64,000 nt of DNA. Source: Zizania palustris. Its lineage: Eukaryota > Streptophyta > Magnoliopsida > Poales > Poaceae. Shown one piece after another: positions 47,702 to 59,150 of this stretch. The stretch's first letter is position 1; each line of letters opens with the position of its first letter. A model generated the notes under the pieces. It worked only from the letters and a program-made list of their open reading frames with translations, was not told where the DNA came from and did not search any database. A program made the position numbers and the translations under genes. Where the stretch lies: assembly GCA_019279435.1 (NCBI GenBank), contig JAAALK010000086.1:1054001-1118000 (forward strand), in the 5' to 3' direction.

Positions 47702-48190
47702 TGTTGGGGGAAATTGCTTCACTTTCTGGACTTAGAGATTAATAACTCAAAGACTCACTAAGCTTCGGAGTTGATGGGCTCTTACTCGAAGGTGGAGGCG
47801 TTAAGCCAAAGGGTGCCTCGATCTGAAGTCCGAAGAAGCCCTCCGCAAGATACGAGGCTCCAAAGTAGAGCGACAGGATTGATAAGATGTTTGGCTTATC
47901 CGTCTGCCCCGAATAACTTTACTCTTTTAACCCTACTTAGGGTACCAAATAATTTCACTATGTCGGTTGTAATCTAGGGGTAAATAGGTCTTTTCCTTAG
48001 ACATTTTTGCCTATAAATACCCCCTCTCTTCCCTGTAACAGTCATCGAATACTCAGCTATTCAATACTCATATTCGGACTACTTGAGCTATTATCCAATT
48101 CGGAGGCTTGAGACAGTTCTTAAACACGAACTCAATGTTTGTCTGTTCTTGATCTCAGAGAACCTGTTAGCATAATCTTTTACGCCAACA
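47702..48190 (+). repeat. 5' LTR of Tat-type gypsy element
   Basis: 489 bases, TGTTGGGGG...ACGCCAACA, with a TATA box at 48012-48019. Its boundary is fixed by the break in copia homology on the left and the primer-binding site at 48193-48210 on the right. Confidence 0.88.
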
Positions 48191-48192
48191 GT

Positions 48193-48210
48193 TGGCGCCG
48201 TCCGTGGGGA
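48193..48210 (+). promoter_or_regulatory. Primer-binding site
   Basis: tggcgccgtccgtgggga, the same 18 bases as at 27624-27641. Confidence 0.85.
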
Positions 48211-48396
48211 ACCAAGTTCTAGAAGCTTGTTCTCTACTGCTAACTGCACTTCGAAGAGCACTTACGGAGGGAGCATCGGAGTCCCAAGATTCCGCGCACC
48301 CTTCGGTAAGGGGCTTCTTAGTGCGGGTCGAAGGCCTTCACTCGCCTTCCCAGATCAATCAAAGTCCCCGGTCTTCGAACCTCTCCGTGACTAGCT

Positions 48397-51300
48397 ATGC
48401 CTCCGAAGCGAAGCCAAGCCTCGGGTCCCCTTCGAAGGTCCCCTCGGACCACCGGAGCTGGACCCTCAACCGCTCCAACGATTCCCGAGGATGCCACGGG
48501 GCGTCGAGTGCCCAGGGGTCCCCGAGCTCCTCCTACGGTGCTTCGGACTAATTACGTCAGCTCCCAAGACCCGGAGCTCCCCTCCGATGAAGACGAAGAC
48601 CTTCCTGGAACCGAAGCTACTCAACTAGCGAGGCTTTAGGAGGAAGTGGCTAGGTGGAGGCAAGAGGCCGCCGATCGCCTCCGCACTCAAGCCTCCACCG
48701 AGACTCCAGAAGGGCCCCAAGACGGTGGTGCTCGCAATCTCCCAGAAGCTGCCCAAGTCCCGGAGGAGGCTGAGAACGCATCTTTCGATGATGAGTCTCC
48801 GCTACATTCGGACTTGCAAAGAGTGCCCTTCGATCCCAGATTCAAGGCCTCGAAGTTGCACAAGTACTCCGGTGGGTCAGACCCTGGAGAGTTCGCTCGC
48901 TCATATGCCCTAGCAATAGAAGCAAGCGGAGGGGTGCACAACACTATGGCGAAGTGTTTCCCCCTCGCTCTCGAAGGCGTGGCGCTCCGATGGTTCTGGT
49001 CCCTGAAGCCAGGATCGATCAGGTCCTGGGAGCAGTTGAAGAAGAAGTTTGTGAGCAACTTCCAAGGTACCTTTGTGGCCCCGATGTCCACAGGAAGTTT
49101 GTTCCAGGTGAAGCAGCGGGCGGGAGAAACACTCCGGGAGTACTTCACGCGCTTCGCCCACACCAAGTCACAGATTAAGGGCCTGTCTACCTCTTCGGTA
49201 GTCGACGCCGCCCGCGAAGGGGTGCTAAACCCCGACCTCCTCAGCAAGCTCCATCGGAAGCCGGTGACGTCTGTGGCGCAGCTGATGGCATACTTCGAGC
49301 AATATGCCAAGGTGGAGGAAGGCTGTCTTCGGCGAGCCGGAGCACCCGCACCTACCCTCTGAGAAGTTAAGACGGAGCCAGAAGCCTTGGCACCTCTGCA
49401 ACCCCCTCAAGACAGCTGCTTCAACGAGCACATGCGAGGGAAGAAACATTTCCGTTCGGAGGTGCTAAGCATTGCACCCTCCATTCCGAAGGCACCTGCC
49501 AGTTATCAGCAGTCACAAAGCTTCAAGACTGGAGCGCCGAAGCCTCAAGAGAGAGCACCTGGCAGGCGCCAGAGTTTTTTCTGCTGCGTGCATGGCGACA
49601 ATAGAAGCCATGACACGAAGGATTGCAAGGCAGTGTTGGCCCTTCGGGGCGACTACCTAGGGCGAAGTATCGGGCGGGGTACTTCGGATCAAGCCCCACC
49701 AGTGGCACGGTCGGAGCCTGTGCAAATCGTGGCCCGAGCCGGTGTCCCCGAAGCCCCCATGCGACTTCCGGTGGCCAACATTATGCCACCACCGAAGCAG
49801 GAAGACCCATAAGACCGCGGCAAACGAGTGGTCCTGCCCATCTCCAGAGGGGGGACCCTCGGGAACATGTCCAAAAGACAGCGGCGTGAATACGTCCGCG
49901 AGGTTGGGCACATTGGGACTTCGAGCTCCGCAGAGGGGATGCCAGAGTGGTCTCATGTGCCCATCTCATTTACTGCCAGCGATGCCGCGGGGGTAAAGTT
50001 TCCCCATGCTGACCCCTTGGTCATTTCCGCAGACATAGCAGGGGTGGAAGTCCGAAGGATCCTAGTGGATGGCGGGAGCTCCGCAGACATACTTTTCGTC
50101 TAGGCCTTCGATCAAATGTGCATATCCTGGAAGCATCTGCTTCCAGCGGCCCGACCACTTAAGGGATTCTCAGGACCACCTCTCGATGCCCTCGGCCAGA
50201 TAGGTCTCGAGGTTGCCTTCGGAGAGGGGCCTTTGGCCAGGATAGAAGAGGTGATCTTCGACGTCGTCGACGCCCCCTATGCTTACAACGCAATCTTCGG
50301 GCGAGGGATGTTGAACCAGTTCAGGGCTATAGCTCACCACAATTATCTTTGTCTAAAAATGCCCACGCAAGGTGGAGTGCTTACTATTTCAGGAGACCAA
50401 GCTATAGCCCAGAGAATGGAGTATGGGCACAGACAACCGTTGGATCCCCGGCAAGTGCACAACGTGGTGGAAGGCATGGAAGAAGTGTCGGAGGCTTCGA
50501 ACTCCTCAAAGGGGCTCTCCCTCAAGCCAAGCCCGGAAGGTGATGTCGAGACGAAGATAATTTCAAAAGATGGCAAAGAATAACCAGTACAGTTCGGCAA
50601 AGGGCTATCCCCGGAGATAGCTACCTCGTTGGAAGAAGTCGTCAAGCAAAATCTCGACGTCTTTGCCTGGACCGATGAAGACATCACCGGGGTTGATTGG
50701 AGCATCATCGAGCACAGCCTGCTCGTCAACCCGAAGGCCAGGCCAGTGCGCCAAGGGCTCCGCAAGCTGTCTGTAGAGAGAGCAAGCCTCACCAAAGCCG
50801 AAGTAGAAAAATTGTTAAGGGCTGGCATCATCAGGGAGGTAGCCCATACCGAGTGGTTGGCTAATCCTGTTTTTGTAAGGAAGAAGGACTCGAACAAGTG
50901 GCGCATGTGTATTGACTTTACTTCATTAAATAAAGCATGCCCGCGAGACCCCTACCCGATGCCCCGAATAGACCAACTGGTGGACTCCACAGCTGGCTCC
51001 GAATTGCTAAGCTTCCTCGATGCTTACTCCGGGTATCATCAAGTCTGGCTGAAGCGCGAAGACGAAGCCGAGACAAGCTTCATAACTCCTTCTGGAGTAT
51101 TTTGTTATGTAAGAATGCCTTTTGGCTTGCGGAATGCCGGAGCCACTTTTTCACGTTTAATAGCTAAGGCTCTAGGTCATCAAATAGGCCGAAATGTCGA
51201 AGCGTATATGGATGACATTGTAATAAAAAGTGCGCAAAAGCGCCAACATAGCCTAGACCTAGCTGAAACGTTTGAGAGCCTCCGAGCATGTGGAGTCCGC

Positions 51301-53741
51301 CTCAACCCTGAAAATTGTATATTCTGAGCACAAGCAGGAAAACTGCTAGGGTACTTAGTTTCGAGCAGGGGAATCGAAGCTAGCCCAATGCAGATAAGTG
51401 CGCTGCAAAGAATGGCTCCACCAGGGAATTTGAAGCAGGTCCAGAAGCTAGCAGGAAGGCTTGCAGCCCTTAGCAGATTCCTTGCCAGGTCAGTAGAGCG
51501 AAGCCTCCCAATTTTCAAAGCCCTGAAGGGGTCCGAAAACTTCATTTGGACATCGGAGTGCCAAAAGAGCTTTGATGATATAAAAGCATACCTCGGAAGC
51601 CTGTCAACACTTAATGTGCCCCTCCTAGAAGAAACACTCCTCCTTTATCTTGCAGCAACATGCTCCACAGTAAGTGCAGTACTGGTCCAGGAAGTTGAGC
51701 TTAAGGAAAAGCTGGTGCAGAACCCAGTTTATTTTGTTTCAGAAGCTTTGTCCGGAGCTAAGATAAGATACTCCGAGCTCGAGAAATTTGCTTATGCCCT
51801 AGTAATGGCCTCGCGAAAGCTAAGGCATTATTTTTTGGCGCATAACCTAATCTTTCATACCTCGTACCCTCTTGGTGATATGCTCCAAAGCAAAGACTCT
51901 ACGGGTAGGATTGGAAAATGGGCTGTCGAGCTAGCCCCTTTGGAATCTCCTTCACGGCAAGAACAGCTATCAAATCCCAAATCACAGTTGACTTCATAGC
52001 AGAGTGGACTCCACCTACAGTTTGGGCTCCGGAGGAGCCCTCCGAAGGTTTGTGGACAATATTTTCTAACGGAGCTTATCAGGCATCTGGTGCTGGAGCT
52101 AGTACAGTCATCATATCACCGTCAGGGCAAAAGGCCATGTATCCTGTGAGGCTCAACTTTAAGACCACCAATAACATCGCAGAATACGAAGGGGTCCTGC
52201 TAGGCCTCCGAAAGGCAAAGGCACCTGGAGCAGCAAGGATAATAATTAAAACAGATTCCCAAGTCGTCGTAGGGCATGTCGATAAGAGCTTTCAAGCAAA
52301 GAACCCGCATCTAGCGCAATACATTGAAGAAATCCACAAGGCTGAAGCAGCATTCAAAGGATTCTCTGTTCGGAGCATCCCTCGTGTAGATAATCAACTC
52401 GCAGATATTCTGGCAAAAGCTGCAGCCGGAGCGGTGGACCTCCCGGAGGGTGCTTTCTACGAAGAACTAATGAAGCCTGCAGCTAGTAAATTACCCTCTG
52501 CAGAAGTACTGTGCATTCCAGCTGTAGATTGGCGGGCTCCGATTATGAATATATTGCAAGGTGGCATAGATTCTTCAGAGGGTCCAGATGCCCGAAGATT
52601 GCAAGCAAGGGCTCGAAACTACAAGCTTGTCAACGGAATATTGTACAAAGCTGGCGTGTGTTCCCCTCTACTCCGATGCATCTCCCAACCCGAAGGCCAA
52701 GACATACTTCGGGAGATTCACGAAGGTTTGTGCGGAAGTCATCTGGCCCCTCGTGCTCTAGCAGGCAAGACACTTCGGCAGGGGCTTTACTGGCCAACAA
52801 TTGTGAGAGATGCAGAGGAGTTGGTTAGAACATGCCAAGGATGTCAATGGATGGGCAGACGAAGCCACCGTCCGCCAGTTCAACTTCAAGTTATTGCCCC
52901 GGTATGGCCAATGGCTCGGTGGGGCATGGACCTCATAGGCCCTTTTCCAATGGCAAAAGGCAGCTTGAAGTTTGCGGTAGTAGCAATCGAATATTTTTCA
53001 AAGTGGGTTGAAGCGGAGCCATCGACTGCTATCACTTCGAGGAATGTGCAAAAAAATTTCTAGCAAAACATTATATGCAGGTTCGGAGTGCCAAGGGAGT
53101 TGACAGTGGATAATGGAATCCAGTTCGAAGCTGACACATTCAAAGAATTTTGTGAAGAACTGGGCATTAAGTTGTGCTCTGCTGCAGTGCGCCATCCACA
53201 GTCCAACGGAGCTGTTGACCGGGCCAACGGGAACATCCTCTCCGGTCTGAATCGACGAATTGTTGGGTTGGCCAAGGGGCTGTGGGTTGAAGAGCTTCCC
53301 AAGATCTTGTGGTCCATTCGAACCACTCAAGCCAGGTCCACAGGCTTCACCCCATTTAGATTACTATTCGGAGATGAGGCCATGACTCTTACGGAGCTTA
53401 GAGGTGGATCCCTTCGTGTAGTGCAGCCCGGAGATGAAGAGGAAAGAAACACTTCGCTGGACTTGTCAGAAGAAACAAGGCTTCGAGCTGTCGCCAATCT
53501 GACCAAGTACCAAGGCCAAACAAAAGCATGGTATGACCCGAAGATAAAGCTGAATAAGCTTAGACCTGATCATCTAGTTTTGCGAAGTGTAATAGCTCCG
53601 GGGAAGCTAGGAAATAAATGGGAAGGACCATATGTTATCCTACGCTCACGACGCCCCGGATCGTTTAAATTAGCTAATTTAGAAGGGGAAGAATTGAAAC
53701 ATGCATGGCATGCGGAGCACCTTAAGCATTATTACGCTTAG
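48397..53741 (+). pseudogene. gag-pol: Gypsy gag-pol polyprotein with stops and one frameshift
   Basis: Starts MPPKRSQAS. Gag core near 48840-49330 (FDPRFKASKLHKYSGGSDP), protease VDGGSSADILFV (about 50065-50100), reverse transcriptase VFVRKKDSNKWRMCIDF to YMDDIVIK (about 50865-51230), RNase H with NIAEYEGVLLGL (about 52170) and TDSQVVVGHV (about 52252), integrase with a CxxC finger (TCQGCQ), MDLIGPFP and LTVDNGIQF, ending LKHYYA. Stops fall at 48637, 49360, 49810, 50101, 50581, 51325 and 53061, with a frameshift near 51937. The first RNase H acidic residue is Asn (IFSNGAYQ) and the integrase Glu is Asp (HPQSNGAVDRAN). Enzymatically dead. Confidence 0.92.
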
Positions 53742-53932
53742 GAGCTCCTTGTAATCACTTGTAAAGCTTTCCTTTTCTAAATAAAGTGAAGGGTCGAATT
53801 TTGTTTGCTCTTCGAATATCCCTTACTCCTGATGGACGCATCGGGAGGACGGAGATGCTTGCAGAGTCAAGCATCTTTCTTAAGACCCGGGAAACAGCCT
53901 ACGAACCATCGGTTTAGGGGCTTCGCTGCGAG
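53742..53932. other. 3' flank of gypsy pol
   Basis: After the pol stop comes a non-coding stretch with tctaaataaagtgaaggg (about 53776), a possible polyadenylation region, leading into the tandem array. Confidence 0.4.
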
Positions 53933-54396
53933 CCTACGGATTCCAGGCTCCGGCTTGTTAAGATCCGTAGAAGAGTCTAAGGACTTTAAAAAACAGATTT
54001 CTGGCCTCCAGGTACGAAGTATCTGTAAAAGAGCCGAAGGTGGCCATCCTACGGATTCCAGGCTCTAGCTTGTTAGGATCCGTAGAAGAGTCTCAGGACT
54101 TTAAAAAAACATATTTCCAGCCTCCGGGTACGAAGTATCTGTAAAAAAGCCGAAGGTGGCCAGCCTACGGATTCCAAGCTCCGGCTTGTTAGGATCCGTA
54201 GAAGAGTCTATAGACTTTAAAAATAACAGATTTCCGGCCTCCGGGTACGAAGTATCTGTAAAAGAGCCGAAGGTGGCCACCCTACGGATTCCAGGCTCCG
54301 ACTTGTTAGGATTCGTAGAAGAGTCCAAGGACTTTAAAAATAAACAGATCTCCGACCTACGGGTTCGAACAATCTGTAAAAGAGTCGAAGGTGACC
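53933..54396. repeat. Four tandem 116-base hairpin repeats
   Basis: Units start at 53933, 54048, 54164 and 54281. Each begins CCTACGGATTCC and continues about 25 bases later with GGATCCGTAG (or a near match), a self-complementary pair. Each also holds cgaagtatctgtaaaagagc, or a close variant of it. The array lies exactly between the convergent 3' ends of sense pol and the antisense gene. Confidence 0.85.
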
Positions 54397-54760
54397 AAGT
54401 AATAAGGTTTTGAGGCTCCGGCCAACGAGACACTTCAAAAAAAAGTCGTAAGCGACAATCATAGAACCCTATAGAGGTACATCCAACTTCGAAACCTACG
54501 AGATAATAATACGGAAGTATGTTCAAAGAACCCTCTGAAAAGGTAAAGTACGGATATTAAGTGTGATATGAAGCATCGGTTTGTTCGGCGCATCATTGTG
54601 TCCGGTGAACCTTTTGGAACTACAAAAGATCCGCCACCCACAAGGAGGGGTAGGAGGGTAAAGAGCAAGCAAGATACTTTCGGTGCAATTCACATTAATT
54701 CATCGTACTTGTACATCAGGAGAAGTTTTGATCCAAGCCTAGGAAGAATTGAAGACCTTG

Positions 54761-56690
54761 TCAGCCTCTAGAGCTACCCCTCCGGCTACTCTGTCCTTCG
54801 GAGCTCGAAGCCGCCGGATTGGTCCTTTTCGTTCGAGTGCTTCTCTTCTTCTTCGAGGCTCGCAGTTTCTTTTGCTCCTCTTGAAGCTCAGCCCATGTCA
54901 GAAGACTTTCGGAGTTAGCCTCCGCAGGGTCTTCGGCCTGGTACTCCGAGTCAGACCAGTCCATGTGTTCGGAGGACGGGGATGCCTTCTCTTTCTCCTC
55001 TTACTTGAAATAAGTTAAGACCTCTTGAAAAACTTCGGGGGTTATCTCCCCTTTGTCTCCACGAGGAACAGAGAAGCGAGAGCAGTGGTAGGGCCTTAAG
55101 CTCTCGAGGCTTGCCCACTCCTTCCGGAGCCCTTCGGTAAAATCCAGTATTTCGAGGTCAGGATTCGAAGGGCGTGACAAAACCTAAAAGAACAAAACAC
55201 CCAAACAAGCTCTTCGTTTATAACTTTTCATTAATGCAAGGGGCTTTACAAGATTTTGTATACATGATTGCCCTAAGAGCTAGACCTACGGGTCGGTTGG
55301 TGGAGCAGGAGGTGTCGGAGCTGGCGAGGCTGGAAGCGGTGGCCTTGTCTGCGCCTGCTTCTGTCGACGAGCCTCGTCGATCCAAGCTTTGGCCGTAGCC
55401 TTGTGGTCCATCCTCCAAGTCGACCGGAAGGCTTCCCAAGCCAAGGCTACGTCCGAAGAGGGGTGCAGCAGGTCTTCGGAGGCAAAGCTCCCGGGGGTCG
55501 AACCCCCGACCGGAGCGAGGGGGACCTGAAGGGCTTCGAGGTGGCAAAGAACTCCAATGCCGGCACACTGACCAGAGATCTCTCTGTACCGGACACCGGA
55601 GTTCATCATCAACGACGCCACCACTTGGATCCCCTTCAGTTTCCGGTCGAGGGATTCGCTGGCCGCCGTAGAAGACGAAGGGCACATAGTGCCAAAATAT
55701 TCCAAGGTACCCTGAAGGGCATCCAAGGTACATTCTGCTGCACTAGCGTTCTTCTTCTCTGCTGTCTCTAGCCCCACAGCACTAGCAGACACTTCGGCCA
55801 CTTGGAGCAGCAGGGAGCTCTTCTGGGCCATCGCTTGATTAAGGGCTCCTTGGAGCTCCACCAGCTGGGCGCTTGAAGTGGCCGCCGCTTGCCGGAGCCT
55901 TTCAACATCCACTCGGAGTACTACGCACTCGGCTTCAGCCTCTTGGGCCGAAGTCCGGAGCGCGTCGCTGTCTTGCCTTGCTATTCGAAGTGCTTCATCG
56001 GCGTCGGCCCTAGCCCTCCGTTCTTCGAGGACTTCTTCCTCCAACCGAAGTGATCTTTCATCGGAGCCCTTAAGCGCATTTTGGAGGGTGGTAACCTTCC
56101 TTTTGATTCGATTGGTTTCGACTTCATTGGATGTCGCTGCCGCTCTAGCAAGGACGAATTGCTGCAAAGAAAAAAGAACAAGTAAGTACCAAGTATTTAC
56201 AATTACTAATTAGAAGTGGTTGTGGTGCTTTTCATACCTGAAGGGCAGCCCTTTCGAGGGCCGCGTTGAGCACCGGAGCCCTGGCTTCGCTCAGAGCAGA
56301 AACTAGGTCCGAATTGGCAATATCCTGGCTCTTCTCCGCCAAAGGCTCTAGGAGCGCTCGGAGGCATGTCCGGTGCTCTAGAAACGGAGCCAGCAAAGGC
56401 AGCCAAGACGAGGCTTGGCGATCATCTGCCGTGGCCTCCTCCTCCGAGTTGCTGGCCGAGGTCGTTGTTGGGCCGAGGGGGAGCTCGAGGCTGGACATAC
56501 TTTAGCCCCTCCTCGGCACGAAGGCAGGCGGCTCAGCTAAGGCAGAGGTGGCTCTTTCTTCGGCGGCTACCCCTTCGGCTGGAGCCGCATCAGTAGGGGC
56601 GACCTCGGTCACCGGAGCCGCGTCGGCGGGCGCGACCCCCGCCGCGGGGGCTGGAGCATCTAGGCGAGTCGAGGTGTCCATCGGAACCAC
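54761..56690 (-). pseudogene. Antisense coiled-coil gene of the Tat-type element
   Basis: Minus-strand exons: a block from at least 56690 with an in-frame stop at 56502-56504, continuing to 56238 (LLEPLAEKSQDIANSDLVSA). A 76-base GT-AG intron follows (56237-56162), then exon 56161-55286 encoding a long coiled coil (TNRIKRKVTTLQNALKGSDE) and a Pro/Ala-rich end. A possible last exon is 54964-54761 (MDWSDSEYQAEDPAEANSES). It resembles the antisense gene of the element at 26693 in layout and intron position. Its upstream end, where a Transposase_28-type domain would be expected, is cut off by the copia LTR at 56733. Function unknown. Confidence 0.65.
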
Positions 56691-56732
56691 GAATCCCGAA
56701 GAAGTGGGGACTTCATGTGCAGTCGGGGCTTC

Positions 56733-58751
56733 TGTAGGACCGAAAGTAGCGACCAGAAGGGGGGTGAATGGGCGCCTAAAAATTCTTTCGAATCAATGGC
56801 CTGCTCCTAACACCCAACGCTCCTCAAAAGACTAAGCAACAAAGCGTGAACAGATTTCCTAAGTCTAAAAGTATCTAGCCTAGGAAAGTCTAGTGTTCTA
56901 GACAGAGAAACACCAATACAGTGCTAATCAGGCAGATAAACAGAATGTTCAAATCATGGCAGATAAAATTTCTTAGCAGATGATCTAAGTATACATGAAA
57001 AGAGATGAGAAGTTACTGTTCAAATTTGTCTCCTGTTCGAAACTTGGCGAAGCCTGCTTCGCTGTGTCGAAGCCTGCTTCGCAGTGTCAAAGCCTGCTTC
57101 GGAGTCCCTTTATCAAAGTCTAGCGAAGGTTGTCAATGAAGTGCCGAAGGTTTGTTGAGTCTATCCTAGTTCGAGTGTGGCAGAGAGCGAAGTATGCTTC
57201 GAAGCGAAGTATGAAAGTATCGAGGCTTGCTTCGAACAGTGTACTTTGAAGCCTAAACTTCGATCAGAAAGCTTCGAACAAAGCTCGCAGAAAAGCAACC
57301 TCCAAAAGAGTAGTGAAGCTAAACATAAAGCAGCAAAACCAAAATGAAGCCTACACTCTACCTTCGAAGTTAGCTTCATCGAGGTATGACCACCGAAGTG
57401 GTAACCTTTGAACCGTGGACTTACTTCGAATAATAGGCTCCGAACCCGCAAGCAATGACCTTCGAAGAAGACAGCAGCAGAAAGATCTCAGAAAACACAC
57501 TTCGAGCGAAGTCTACTAGAGAGACATACTTCGAAGCTAACTTCGAAGCCTGTCGAAGTATGCTTCGCAAAAGAGCTGAAGTATGCCAGAACAAAACCTT
57601 AGAACTGAGCACACTTCGAAGCAAGATTCTTAACTCGAGTTCGGAGTCAAAAGTTCTAGTGAAGCCTTAGATGATGTCAGGTCGAAGCCTGCCTCACGGA
57701 GCTGAGGGACTTCGAACAGAGAAGAGAGCTTCGCCAGAAACAGCCAGAGAAAGGACTTGGCCCTATCTACTCAATCAAAAAGCTACGCAGGAAAAAGCAA
57801 GGCTAGAGTACTAGTGTACTATTGCTACAGGGAGTAGGTACTACTTGCTACAAGCAAGAACTAGTACTCCTCACATGATGAACAGAAGCAACAGAGAAGA
57901 AGAAAATGTTCAGGAATAAGAAGAAGTCGCACGTAGATCGAAGCATTAAAGCCACAAAAATCACTGCACACCGAATGACATGAACAGAGAATAAATCTTC
58001 ACAGCAACATGAAGAACAAACAAACTCACGGTGAATAGGATCAAAAGATGGCGGCGCATGAAGGGGAAAGAACAGGGAACAGGAAGAATAAAAGTGACCC
58101 TCTTGATTAAAAAGTGAATTCTGGAAGGGTTAACCTAACCCTAGGGATTGGGGCCCTATTTATAGGCTGCCCAATGGCCTAGAATATTCCACCAGCCCCT
58201 TAGGGTTTTTACAAACACTGAAATAAAAGGAAAAGACTAAACTGCCCTTAGGATATTTTTACAGACTCGACTGACTGACTGTGGGCCTAGGGACAAACTA
58301 GTAAACTCCTATTTACAGATGACTTATCTGGAAGCTAAGCTTTCGTAGCGACTACGGCTTCTCTTCTGGACAGTCCGATACAAGATCAGCGGTCGTCAGT
58401 TTTGCGCCAAAACTGACAAAGCCTCCACCGAGTTTGCACTAGGTACCCAGATTGGGCCGGCCCGACTCCGCAACTCTCTCAGCCCGGCAATCGCTTACCG
58501 CCCTTTACCTGAGTCAATCCTGGTCAACTGCCAGTGGGTCTTCTGCTGCTTCTGGCCCATGTACCCGGATTGGGCCAGCACGACTTCGCAGCTCTCTCAG
58601 CCCGACAGTCGCTTGCTGCCCGTGTACCTGAGTCACACGCGGCCCATGACGCAGCAGATCTTCTCTCTTCTTCTGTCCTCTTTGACTATCATTGACAATT
58701 ACTCATCACATCTGGAGCCATGAGGCCCACGCTATTCAGCATGGCTCCTCA
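56733..58751 (-). repeat. 3' LTR of minus-strand copia element
   Basis: 2019 bases. On the minus strand it starts TGAGGAGCCATGC and ends TTCGGTCCTACA, with a TATAAATA box at 58157-58164. It shares the two-copy internal GTACCCGGATTGGGCC repeat (58440-58630) and is rich in CTTCGAAGC. The boundary is fixed by the polypurine tract at 58752-58759. Confidence 0.92.
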
Positions 58752-58759
58752 ATCTCCCC
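58752..58759 (-). promoter_or_regulatory. Polypurine tract next to 3' LTR
   Basis: The minus strand reads GGGGGAGA right before the LTR start; this is the primer site for plus-strand synthesis. Five more copies of the GGGGGAG core lie upstream. Confidence 0.88.
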
Positions 58760-59013
58760 CTGTATGAGTGCATTGTCAACACTTTACTTCTTCAGCTCTT
58801 CAGTATCTGCGAACAAATGTGGAAACAGAAAAACAAAGCACAAGAAAATAAAGAAGAAGAAAATAAAGTAAAAGTTTAACCCTAATGACCAAAAGCCAAA
58901 CAAAAGCAAGAAGTGATCATTATGGTTAACAAAAACTATAAAAGCTCAAAATGAGTGCGATCTCAGAAACATCAACAAGGATACCAAAAGAGTAAGGACA
59001 AACAAGACAAAAA

Positions 59014-59150
59014 CTCCCCCAGAAACAAATCACAGAGAAAGCCAAAACTCCCCCTTAAACTCTTATCCCAAAATTTCTCCCCCTTGTTGACAAGTGAACT
59101 CATCAAGCACTCGAAAAAGACACAGACTCCCCCTGAAACGCAACTCCCCC
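59014..59150 (-). repeat. Cluster of five extra polypurine-tract copies
   Basis: CTCCCCC cores on the plus strand near 59014, 59049, 59077, 59127 and 59143 read as GGGGGAG on the element strand. Repeated polypurine tracts upstream of the 3' LTR are a described hallmark of Sireviruses. Confidence 0.8.

Larger units (their letters stand above)
47702..56732 (+). mobile_element. Tat-type Ty3/gypsy element, 3' end cut by copia
   Basis: The 5' LTR (47702-48190), primer-binding site, gag-pol (48397-53741), a hairpin tandem array (53933-54396) and an antisense gene (56690-54761) are followed by a copia insertion at 56733. No 3' LTR is in the window. The VDGGSSADIL protease motif, the pol order PR-RT-RNaseH-INT, the long 3' region and the antisense gene point to the Tat (RIRE2/Grande-like) lineage. 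It is inserted in the copia element at 42934. Confidence 0.9.

Noticed and set aside
48687..49310. 207-residue minus-strand frame
   Set aside because: It is the complement of the gypsy gag coding region, which has clear family motifs on the plus strand.
53933..54396. CRISPR-like array
   Set aside because: Units are contiguous 116-base tandem repeats without unique spacers, in a plant retrotransposon.
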